Part shown: piece after piece, positions 11,431 to 21,921 of the stretch | How the letters are laid out: each line of letters opens with the position of its first letter | How positions within the stretch are numbered: position 1 is the stretch's first letter | NCBI GenBank assembly: GCA_032207245.1 | Contig: CM063508.1 | Location: 119,774,407-119,838,406, forward strand | Direction: 5' to 3' | Length of the DNA: 64,000 nt | Origin: Pardosa pseudoannulata | Lineage: Eukaryota; Arthropoda; Arachnida; Araneae; Lycosidae | Position numbers and translations under genes: made by a program | Notes under the pieces: generated by a model | The model's database searches: none | What the model was told of the DNA's origin: nothing | Seen by the model: the letters and a program-made list of their open reading frames with translations, nothing else

Positions 11431-14400
11431 TATTCCGGTTTATCCGAAGGGTAAAGTGAGTCTTAGGTTAATTCCGGTTTATCCGAAGCGGGTAAAGTGA
11501 GTCTTAGGTTGATTCCGGTTTATCCGAAGCGGGTAAAGTGAGTCTTAGGTTAATTCCGGTTTATCCGAAGCGTTTTAAGTGAGTCTTAGGTTAATTCCTG
11601 AGTCTTAGGTTGATTCCGGTTTATCCGAAGCGGGTAAAGTGAGTCTTAGGTTAATTCCGGTTTATCCGAAGCCGAAAAAGTGAGTCTTAGGTTAATTCCT
11701 GAGTCTTAGGTTGAATCCGGTTTATCCGAAGCGGGTAAAGTGAGTCTTAGGTTAATTCCGGTTTATCCGAAGTGGTTAAAGTGAGTCTTAGGTTGATTCC
11801 GGTTTATCCGAAGCGGGTAAAGTGAGTCTTAGGTTAATTCCGGTTTATCCGAAGCGGGTAAAGTGAGTCTTAGGTTAATTCCTGAGTCTTAGGTTGATTC
11901 CGGTTTATCCGAAGCGGGTAAAGTGAGTCTTAGGTTAATTCCGGTTTATCCGAAGCGGGTAAAGTGAGTCTTAGGTTAATTCCTGAGTCTTAGGTTGATT
12001 CCGGTTTATCCGAAGTGGTTAAAGTTAGTCTTAGGTTGATTCCGTTTTATCCGAAGTGGGTAAAGTGAGTCTTAGGTTAATTCCGGTTTATCCGAAGCGG
12101 GTACAGTGAGTCTTAGGTTAATTCCGGTTTATCCGAAGCGGGTAAAGTGAGTTGAGTCTTAGGTTGATTCCGGTTTATCCGAAGCGGGTAAAGTGAGTCT
12201 TGGGTTAATTCCGGTTTATCCGAAGAGGAAAAAGTGAGTCTTAGGTTAATTCCTGAGTCTTAGGTTGATTCCGGTTTATCCGAAGCGGGTAAAGTGAGTC
12301 TTAGGTTAATTCCGGTTTATCCGAAGCGATTAAAGTGAGTCTTAGGTTAATTCCTGAGTCTTAGGTTGATTCCGGTTTATCCGAAGCGGGTAAAGTGAGT
12401 CTTAGGTTAATTCCGGTTTATCCGAAGCGGGTAAAGTGATTCTTAGGTTAATTCCAGTTTATCCGAAGCGGAAAAGTGAGTCTTAGGTTAAGTCCTGAGT
12501 CTTAGGCTTATTCCGGTTTATCCGAAGCGGGTAAAGTGAGTTTTAGGTTAATTCCAGTTTATCCGAAGCGGGTAATGTGAGTCTTAGGTTAATTCCGGTT
12601 TATCCGAATGTTGAAAAGTGAGTCTTAGGTTAATTCCGGTTTATCCGAAGCGGGTAAAGTGAGTCTTAGTGAGTCTTAGGTTAATTCCGGTTTATCCGAA
12701 GCGGGTAAAGTGAGTCTTAGGTTAATTCCTTCCTGAGTGAGTCTTAGGTTGATTCCGGTTTATCCGAAGCGGGTAAAGTGAGTCTTAGGTTAATTCCGGT
12801 TTATCCGAAGCGGGTAAAGTGAGTCTTAGGTTAATTCCTGAGTCTTAGGCTTATTCCGGTTTATCCGAAGCGGGTAAAGTGAGTCTTAGGTTAATTCCGG
12901 TTTATCCGAAGCGGGTAAAGTGAGTCTTAGGTTGATTCCGGTTTATCCGAAGCGGGTAAAGTGAGTCTTAGGTTAATTCCGGTTTATCCGAAGCGGGTAA
13001 AGTGAGTCTTATGTTAATTCCTGAGTCTTAGGTTGATTCCGGTTTATCCGAAGCGGGTAAAGTGAGTCTTAGGTTAATTCCGGTTTATCCGAAGCGGGTA
13101 AAGTGAGTCTTAGGTTAATTCCTGAGTCTTAGGTTGATTCCGGTTTATCCGAAGCGGGTAAAGTGAGTCTTATTTGAATCCGGTTTATCCGAAGCGGGTA
13201 AAGTGAGTCTTAGGTTAATTCCTGAGTCTTAGGTTGATTCCGGTTTATCCGAAGCGGGTAAAGTGAGTCTTAGGTTAATTCCGGTTTATCCGAAGCGGAA
13301 AAGTAAGTCTTAGGTTAATTCCTGAGTCTTAGGTTGATTCCGGTTTATCCGAAGCGGATAAAGTGAGTCTTAGGTTAATTCCTGAGTCTTAGGTTGATTC
13401 CGGTTTATCCGAAGCGGGTAAAGTGAGTCTTAGTTTAATTCCGGTTTATTCGAAGCGGGTAAAGTGAGTCTTAGGTTAATTCCGGTTTATCCGAAGCGGG
13501 TAAAGTGAGTCTTAGGTTAATTCCTGAGTCTTAGGTTGATTCCGGTTTATCCGAAGCGGGTAAAGTGAGTCTTAGGTTAATTCCGGTTTATCCGAAGCGG
13601 GTAAAGTGAGTCTTAGGTTAATTCCTGAGTCTTAGGTTGATTCCGGTTTATCCGAAGCGGGTAAAGTGAGTCTTAGGTTAATTCCGGTTTATCCGAAGCG
13701 GGTAAAGTGAGTCTTAGGTTAATTCCTGAGTCTTAGGTTGATTCCGGTTTATCCGAAGCGGGTAAAGTGAGTCTTAGGTTAATTCCGGTTTATCCGAAGC
13801 GGGTAAAGTGAGTCTTAGGTTAATTCCGGTTTATCCGAAGCGGGTAAAGTGAGTCTTAGGTTAATTCCGGTTTATCCGAAGCGGAAAAGTGAGTCTTAGG
13901 TTAATTCCTGAGTCTTAGGTTAATTCCGGTTTATCCGAAGCGGGTAAAGTGAGTCTTAGGTTAATTCCGGTTTATCCGAAGCGGAAAAGTGAGTCTTAGG
14001 TTAATTCCTGAGTCTTAGGTTGATTCCGGTTTATCCGAAGCGGGTAAAGTGAGTCTTAGGTTAATTCCGGTTTATCCGAAGCGGAAAAAGTGAGTCTTAG
14101 GTTAATTCCTGAGTCTTAGGTTGATTCCGGTTTTTCCGAAGCGGGTTAAGTGAGTCTTACGTTAATTCCGGTTTATCCGAAGCGGGTAAAGTGAGTCTTA
14201 GGTTAATTCCTGAGTCTTAGGTTGATTCCGGTTTATCCGAAGCGGGTAAAGTGAGTCTTAGGTTAATTCCGGTTTATCCGAAGCGGGTAAAGTGAGTCTT
14301 AGGTTAATTCCTGAGTCTTAGATATATTCCGGTTTATCCGAAGCGGGTAAAGTGAGTCTTAGGTTAATTCCGGTTTATCCGAAGCGGGTAAAGTGAGTCT

Positions 14401-17400
14401 TAGGTTAATTCCTGAGTCTTATTTTGATTCCGGTTTATCCGAAGCGGGTAAAGTGAGTCTTAGGTTAATTCCGGTTTATCCGAAGCGGGTAAAGTGAGTC
14501 TTAGGTTAATTCCGGTTTATCCGAAGCGGGTAAAAAGTGAGTCTTAGTTTGAATCCGGTTTATCCGAAGCGGATAAAGTGAGTGTTATGTTAATTTCGGT
14601 TTATCCGAAGCGGTTAAAGTGAGTCTTAGGTTACTGCCGGTTTATCCGAAGCGATTAAAGTGAGTCTTAGGTTACTTCCTGAGTCTTAGGTTGATTCCGG
14701 TTTATCCGAAGCGGGTAAAGTGAGTCTTAGGTTAATTCCGGTTTATCCGAAGCGGGTAAAGTGAGTCTTAGGTTAATTCCTGAGTCTTAGGTTAATTCCG
14801 GTTTATCCGAAGCGGGTAAAGTGAGTCTTAGGTTAATTCCTGAGTCTTAGGTTGATTCCGGTTTATCCGAATAGTGTAAAGTGAGTCTTAGGTTAATTCC
14901 GGTTTATCCGAAGCGGGTAAAGTGAGTCTTAGGTTAATTCCGGTTTATCCGAAGCGGGTAAAGTGAGTCTTAGGTTAATTCCTGAGTCTTAGGTTGATTC
15001 CGGTTTATCCGAAGCGGGTAAAGTGAGTCTTAGGTTAATTCCGGTTTATCCGAAGCGGAAAAGTGAGTCTTAGGTTAATTCCTGAGTCTTAGGTTGATTC
15101 CGGTTTATCCGAAGCGGGTAAAGTGAGTCTTAGGTTAATTCCGGTTTATCCGAAGCGGGTAAAGTGAGTCTTAGGTTAATTCCTGAGTCTTAGGTTGATT
15201 CCGGTTTATCCGAAGCGGGTAAAGTGAGTCTTAGGTTAATTCCGGTTTATCCGAAGCGGGTAAAGTGAGTCTTAGGTTGAATTCTGTTTATCCGAAGTGG
15301 ATAAAGTGAGTCTTAAGTTAATTTCGGTTTATCCGAAGCGGTTAAAGTGAGTCTTAAGTTAATTCCTGAGTCTTAGGTTGATTCCGGTTTATCCGAAGCG
15401 GGTAAAGTGAGTCTTAGGTTAATTCCGGTTTATCCGAAGCGGAAAAGTGAGTCTTAGGTTAATTCCTGAGTCTTAGGTTGATTCCGGTTTATCCGAAGCG
15501 GGTAAAGTGAGTCTTAGGTTAATTCCGGTTTATCCGAAGCGGGTAAAGTGAGTCTTAGGTTAATTCCTGAGTCTTAGGTTGATTCCGGTTTATCCGAAGC
15601 GGGTAAAGTGAGTCTTAGGTTAATTCCTGAGTCTTAGGTTGATTCCGGTTTATCCGAAGCGGGTAAAGTGAGTCTTAGGTTAATTCCGGTTTATCCGAAG
15701 CGGGTAAAGTGAGTCTTAGGTTAATTCCGGTTTATCCGAAGCGGGTAAAGTGAGTCTTAGGTTAATTCCGGTTTATCCGAAGCGGGTAAAGTGAGTCTTA
15801 GGTTAATTCCGGTTTATCCGAAGCGATTAAAGTGAGTCTTAGGTTAATTCCTGAGTCTTAGGTTGATTCCGGTTTATCCGAAGCGGGTAAAGTGAGTCTT
15901 AGGTTAATTCCGGTTTATTCGAAACGTGTAAAGTGAGTCTTATGTTAATTCCTGAGTCTTAGGTTGATTCCGGTTTATCCGAAGCGTGTACAGTAAGTCT
16001 TATGTTTATTCCGGTTTATCCGAAGCGGGTAGAGTGAGTCTAATGTTAATTCCTGAGTCTTAGGTTAATTCCGGTTTATCCAAAGCGGGTAAAGTGAGTC
16101 TAAGGTTAATTCCGGTTTATCCGAAGCGGGTAAAGTGAGTCTTAGGTTAATTCCGGTTTATCCGAATGTGGTAAAGTGAGTCTTAGGTTGATTCCGGTTT
16201 ATCCGAAGCGGGTAAAGTGAGTCTTAGGTTAATTCCGGTTTATCCGAAGCGGGTAAAGTGAGTCTTAGGTTAATTCCTGAGTCTTAGGTTGATTCCGGTT
16301 TATCCGAAGCGGGTAAAGTGAGTCTTATGTTAATTCCGGTTTATCCGAAGCGGGTAAAGTGAGTCTTAGGTTAATTCCTGAGTCTTAGGTTGATTCCGGT
16401 TTATCCGAATCGGGTAAAGTGAGTCTTAGGTTAATTCCGGTTTATTCGAAGCGGGTAAAGTGAGTCTTAGGTTAATTCCGGTTTATCCGAAGCGGGTAAA
16501 GTGAGTCTTAGGTTAATTCCTGAGTCTTAGATTGATTCCGGTTTATCCAAAGCGGGTAAAGTGAGTCTTAGGTTAATTCCGGTTTATCCGAAGCGGGTAA
16601 AGTGAGTCTTAGGTTAATTCCTGAGTCTTAGGTTGATTCCGGTTTATCCGAAGCGGGTAAAGTGAGTCTTAGGTTAATTCCGGTTTATCCGAAGCGGGTA
16701 AAGTGAGTCTTAGGTTAATTCCGGTTTATCCGAAGCGGGTAAAGTGAGTCTTATGTTAATTCCTGAGTCTTAGATTGATTCCGGTTTATCCAAAGCGGGT
16801 AAAGTGAGTCAGGTTAATTCCGGTTTATCCGAAGCGGGTAAAGTGAGTCTTAGGTTGAATCCGGTTTATCCGAAGCGGATAAAGTGAGTCTTAGGTTAAT
16901 TTCGGTTTATCCGAAGAGGGTAAAGTGAGTCTTAGGTTAATTCCGGTTTATCCGAAGCGGAAAAAGTGAGTCTTAGGTTAATTCCTGAGTCTTAGGTTGA
17001 TTCCGGTTTATCCGAAGCGGGTAAAGTGAGTCTTAGGTTAATTCCGGTTTATCCGAAGCGGGTAAAGTGAGTCTTAGGTTAATTCCTGAGTCTTAGGTTG
17101 ATTCCGGTTTATCCGAAGCGGGTAAAGTGAGTCTTAGGTTAATTCCGGTTTATCCGAAGCGGGTAAAGTGAGTCTTAGGTTAATTCCGGTTTATCCGAAG
17201 CGGAAAAAGTGAGTCTTAGGTTAATTCCTGAGTCTTAGGTTGATTCCGGTTTATCCGAAGCGGGTAAAGTGAGTCTTAGGTTAATTCCGGTTTATCCGAA
17301 GCGGGTAAAGTGAGTCTTAGGTTAATTCCTGAGTCTTAGGTTGATTCCGGTTTATCCGAAGCGGGTGTAGTGAGTCTAAGGTTAATTCCTGAGTCTTAGA

Positions 17401-20339
17401 TTGATTCCGGTTTATCCAAAGCGGGTAAAGTGAGTCAGGTTAATTCCGGTTTATCCGAAGCGGGTAAAGTGAGTCTTAGGTTAATTCCGGTTTATCCGAA
17501 GCGGGTAAAGTGAGTCTTAGGTTAATTCCTGAGTCTTAGGTTGATTCCGGTTTATCCGAAGCGGGTAAAGTGAGTCTTAGGTTAATTCCGGTTTATCCGA
17601 AGTGGTTAAAGTGAGTCTTAGGTTGATTCCGGTTTATCCGAAGCGGGCACAGTGAGTCTTAGGTTAATTCCGGTTTATCCGAAGCGGGTAGAGTGAGTCT
17701 AAGGTTAATTCCTGAGTCTTAGGTTGATTCCGGTTTATCCGAAGCGGGTAAAGTGAGTCTTAGGTTAATTCCGGTTTATCCGAAGCGGATAAAGTGAGTC
17801 TTATGTTAATTCCTGAGTCTTAGGTTGATTCCGGTTTATCCGAAGCGGGTAAAGTGAGTCTTAGGTTAATTCCGGTTTATCCGAAGCGGGTAAAGTGAGT
17901 CTTAGGTTAATTCCTGAGTCTTAGGTTAATTCCGGTTTATCCGAAGCGGGTAAAGTGAGTCTTAGGTTAATTCCTGAGTCTTAGGTTGATTCCGGTTTAT
18001 CCGAAGCGGGTAAAGTGAGTCTTAGGTTAATTCCGGTTTATCCGAAGTGGGTAAAGTGAGTCTTAGGTTAATTCCGGTTTATCCGAAGCGGGTAAAGTGA
18101 GTCTTAGGTTAATTCCGGTTTATCCGAAGCGGGTAAAGTGAGTCTTAGGTTAATTCCTGAGTCTTAGGATGATTCCGGTTTATCCGAAGCGGGTAAAGTG
18201 AGTCTTAGGTTAATGCCGGTTTATCCGAAGGGGTTAAAGTGAGTCTTAGGTTGATTCCGGTTTATCCGAAGCGGGTAAAGTGAGTCTTAGGTTAATTCCG
18301 GTTTATCCGAAGCGGGTAAAGTGAGTCTTAGGTTAATTCCTGAGTCTTAGGTTGATTCCGGTTTATCCAAAGCGGGTAAAGTGAGTCTAAGGTTAATTCC
18401 GGTTTATCCGAAGCGGGTAATGTGAGTCTTAGGTTAATTCCGGTTTATCCGAATGTGGTAAAGTGAGTCTTAGGTTGATTCCGGTTTATCCGAAGCGGGT
18501 AAAGTGAGTCTTAGGTTAATTCCGGTTTATCCGAAGCCGAAAAGTGAGTCTCAGGTTAATTTCTGAGTCTTAGGTTGATTCCGGTTTATCCGAAGCGGGT
18601 AAAGTGAGTCTTAGGTTAATTCCGGTTTATCCGAAGCGATTAAAGTGAGTCTTAGGTTAATTCCTGAGTCTTAGGTTGATTCCGGTTTATCCGAAGCGGG
18701 TAAAGTGAGTCTTAGGTTAATTCCGGTTTATCCGAAGCGGGTAAAGTGAGTCTTAGGTTAATTCCGGTTTATCCGAAGCGGGTAAAGTGAGTCTTAGGTT
18801 AATTCCTGAGTCTTAGATTGATTCCGGTTTATCCAAAGCGGGTAAAGTGAGTCTTAGGTTAATTCCGGTTTATCCGAAGCGGGTAAAGTGAGTCTTAGGT
18901 TAATTCCTGAGTCTTAGGTTGATTCCGGTTTATCCAAAGCGGGTAAAGTGAGTCTTAGGTTAATTCCGGTTTATCCGAAGCGGGTAAAGTGAGTCTTAGG
19001 TTAATTCCGGTTTATCCGAAGCGGGTAAAGTGAGTCTTAGTTTAATTCCTGAGTCTTAGGTTGATTCCGGTTTATCCGAAGCGGGTAAAGTGAGTCTTAG
19101 GTTAATTCCGGTTTATCCGAAGTGGGTAAAGTGAGTCTTAGGTTAATTCCGGTTTATCCGTAGCGGGTAAAGTGAGTCTTATGTTAATTCCTGAGTCTTA
19201 GGTTGATTCCGGTTTATCCGAAGCGGGTAAAGTGATTCTTAGGTTAATTCCGGTTTATCCGAAGCGGAAAAAGTGAGTCTTAGGTTAATTCCTGAGTCTT
19301 AGGTTGATTCCGGTTTATCCGAAGCGGGTAAAGTGAGTCTTAGGTTAATTCCGGTTTATCCGAAGCGGGTAAAGTGAGTCTTAGGTTAATTCCTGAGTCT
19401 TAGGTTGATTCCGGTTTATCCGAAGCGGGTAAAGTGAGTCTTAGGTTAATTCCGGTTTATCCGAAGCGGGTAAAGTGAGTCTTAGGTTGAATCCGGTTTA
19501 TCCGAAGCAGGTAAAGTGAGTCTTAGGTTAATTCCTGAGTCTTAGTTTGATTCCGGTTTATCCGAATCGGGTAAAGTGAGTCTTAGGTTACTTCCGGTTT
19601 ATCCGAAGCGATTAAAGTGAGTCTTAGATTAATTCCTGAGTCTTAGATTGATTCCGGTTTATCCGAAGCGTTTAAAGTGAGTCTTAGGTTAATTCCTGAG
19701 TCTTAGGTTGATTCCGGTTTATCCGAAGCGGGTAGAGTGAGTCTTAGGTTAATTCCGGTTTATTCGAAGCGGGTAAAGTGAGTCTTATGTTAATTCCTGA
19801 GTCTTAGGTTGATTCCGGTTTATCCGAAGCGGGTAAAGTGAGTCTTAGGTTAATTCCGGTTTATCCGAAGCGGGTAAAGTGAGTCTTAGGTTAATTCCTG
19901 AGTCTTAGGTTGATTCCGGTTTATCCGAAGCGGGTAAAGTGAGTCTTAGGTTAATTCCGGTTTATCCGAAGCGGGTAAAGTGAATGAGTCTTAGGTTAAT
20001 TCCTGAGTCTTACGTTGACTCCGGTTTATCCGAAGCGGGTAAAGTGAGTCTTAGGTTAATTCCGGTTTATCCGAAGCGGGTAAAGTGAGTCTTAGGTTAA
20101 TTCCTGAGTCTTAGTTTGATTCCGGTTTATCGGAAGCGGGTAAAGTGAGTCTTATTTTGATTCCGGTTTATCGGAAGCGGGTAAAGTGAGTCTTAGGTTA
20201 ATTTCGGTTTATCAGTAGCGCTTAAAGTGAGTCTTAGGTTAATACCTGAGTCTTAGTTGATTCCGGTTTATCCGAAGCGGGTAAAGTGAGTCTTAGGTTA
20301 ATTCCGGTTTATCCGAAGCGGGTAAAGTGAGTCTTATGT

Positions 20340-20740
20340 CAATTCTTAGTCTTAGGTTGATTCCGGTTTATCCGAAGCGGGTAAATTAAACTTATTTTAA
20401 TTCCTGAATCTTAGACTGATTCCGGTTTATCCGAAGCGGGTACTGTGAGTCTTAGGTTAATTCCGGTTTATCCGAAGCGGTTAAATTTCTTAGGTTGATT
20501 CCGTTTATCCGAAGCGGATAAAGTGAGTCTTAGGTTACTCCGGTTTATTTGAAGCGGGTAAAAGTGATTCTTATGTTAATTTATTGTAGTCTTAGGTTGA
20601 TTCCGGTTTATCCGAAGCGGGTAAAGTGTATTATGTCACCGGTTTATCCGAAGTCTGAGTCTTAGGTTAATTCCGGTTTAACCGAAGCGGGTAAAGGGAC
20701 TCTGAGTCCTTATCTCGGATTCCGGACTCGGATCCGGACT
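20340..20740. other. Degenerate right edge of satellite 1 and junction with satellite 2
   Basis: Unit spacing becomes irregular from about 20,340 and the last recognisable unit ends near 20,700. About 40 bp (20,701-20,740) then join the two satellites. They contain a 12-13 bp motif in tandem, GGATTCCGGACTC then GGATCCGGACTC. The next bases, CGGAACACGG, are already satellite 2 in phase with its CGGAACACAGG segment. Confidence 0.75.
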
Positions 20741-21747
20741 CGGAACACGGAAAGAAACCTTTTTAGAAATTTCTTCAACTAAAGGAGAAACCTGCTTCGA
20801 CGTATAATAAATACTATCGAATATAATATTTATGAATATGTTAATCACAGTCATACAAATGCGAATTTCCAAATTTTCTTACAAGTAAAAATGCAAACTC
20901 GATATGTCTCTCGAATCGTATTCCAGACACCACACGCTCCTTATATAAGGCGAAAGTTTATGGACGGAACTATAGCTTTATTTTTGTAGCATCGGAAACT
21001 GCACCCGAGATTCTACGTAGGTAAAAATGTGCTCGACGTCCTAATAAAACTTATCGAACGGACAACTCACTTGAGAGCCGACTGCCGAGGAACTAATATA
21101 ACTCGCTTCAGAGCCTGGACTTACAAATTTAGCCACGGTCCAACATTTCTGAATAATTACCTCAGTCACAAGAAATCGGTATTATAAAGATTTTCGGAAC
21201 ACAGGAAAAGAAACCTTTTTAGAAATTTCTTCAACTAAAGGAGAAACCTGTACTTCGAAGGACGTATACTGTACTTTTATATATATATTTACTATATTAT
21301 ACGGTAGTACAGTAAAGCTGGTTCTGGAACACAGTCATATGAATGCGAATTTGCAAATTTTCGTATAAGTAGAAATGCAAACTCGATATGTCTCTCGAAT
21401 CGTATTCCAGACACCACACGCTCCTTATATAAGGCGAAAGTTTATGGACGGAACTATAGCTTTATTTTTGTAGCATCGGAAGAGAGATTCTACGTAGGTA
21501 AAAATGTGCTCGACGTCCTAATAAAACTTATCGAACGGACAACTCACTTGAGAGCCGACTGCCGAGGAACTAAAATAACTCGCTTCAGTGCCTGGCCTTA
21601 CAAATTTTGCCACGGTCCAGGCTTTCCGAATTATTACCTCAGTCAAAAGAAATCGGTATAAAAGACAAAGTTTTTCGGAACACAGGAAAAGAAACCTTTT
21701 TAGAAATTTCTTCAACTAAATTAGAAACCTGTACTTCGAAGGACGTA

Positions 21748-21795
21748 TACTGTACTTTTATACATATATTTACTATATTATACGGTAGTACAGTA
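21748..21795. other. AT-rich dyad in satellite 2 monomer (representative copy)
   Basis: TACTGTAC at 21,748-21,755 and its perfect reverse complement GTACAGTA at 21,788-21,795 flank a 32-bp AT-rich loop. The arrangement recurs in nearly every monomer. In some monomers, such as those near 22,758 and 25,685, the right side becomes TACTGTAGTACAGTA, a nearly self-complementary 15-mer. In subfamily B the same loop is where TA expansions occur. Confidence 0.8.
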
Positions 21796-21853
21796 AAGCT
21801 GGTTCTGGAACACAGTCATATGAATGCGAATTTGCAAATTTTCGTATAAGTAG

Positions 21854-21921
21854 AAATGCAAACTCGATATGTCTCTCGAATCGTATTCCAGACACCACAC
21901 GCTCCTTATATAAGGCGAAAG
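21854..21921. other. Highly conserved 68-bp block of satellite 2 with TATA-like palindrome (representative copy)
   Basis: The segment starts AAATGCAAACTCG and ends at CGAAAG. It holds the 12-bp palindrome CCTTATATAAGG at 21,904-21,915. The same block appears unchanged or nearly so in subfamily B (CCTTATATAAGG at 33,136-33,147), although neighbouring parts of the monomer differ clearly between subfamilies. TATATAAG matches a TATA-box core, so the block could be a promoter or a protein-binding site. That function is inference; the conservation and the palindrome are directly visible. Confidence 0.65.

Larger units (their letters stand above)
5632..20700. repeat. Satellite 1: 41-bp and 60-bp units, 101-bp compound repeat
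   Basis: This tandem array of about 15 kb contains roughly 300 units. The basic unit is 41 bp and can be followed as GTGAGTCTTAGG, TTAATTCC, GGTTTATCCG, AAGCGGGTAAA. A longer form carries 19 extra bases, TGAGTCTTAGGTTGATTCC, inserted after TTAATTCC, giving 60 bp. The two forms often alternate, so identical landmarks recur every 101 bp (for example 13,561 and 13,662). Variants of the segment after CCGAAGC recur: GGGTAAA, GATTAAA and GGAAAA. Homogeneity is highest between about 11,500 and 20,300 and lower from 5,632 to 9,250. The unit carries stops in all frames, so no long open frame exists. Edges and interior include degraded stretches listed separately. Confidence 0.97.

Noticed and set aside
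5632..20700. CRISPR-like array of ~41-bp repeats
   Set aside because: Units are contiguous, with no unique spacers between conserved repeats. The context is a eukaryotic satellite.
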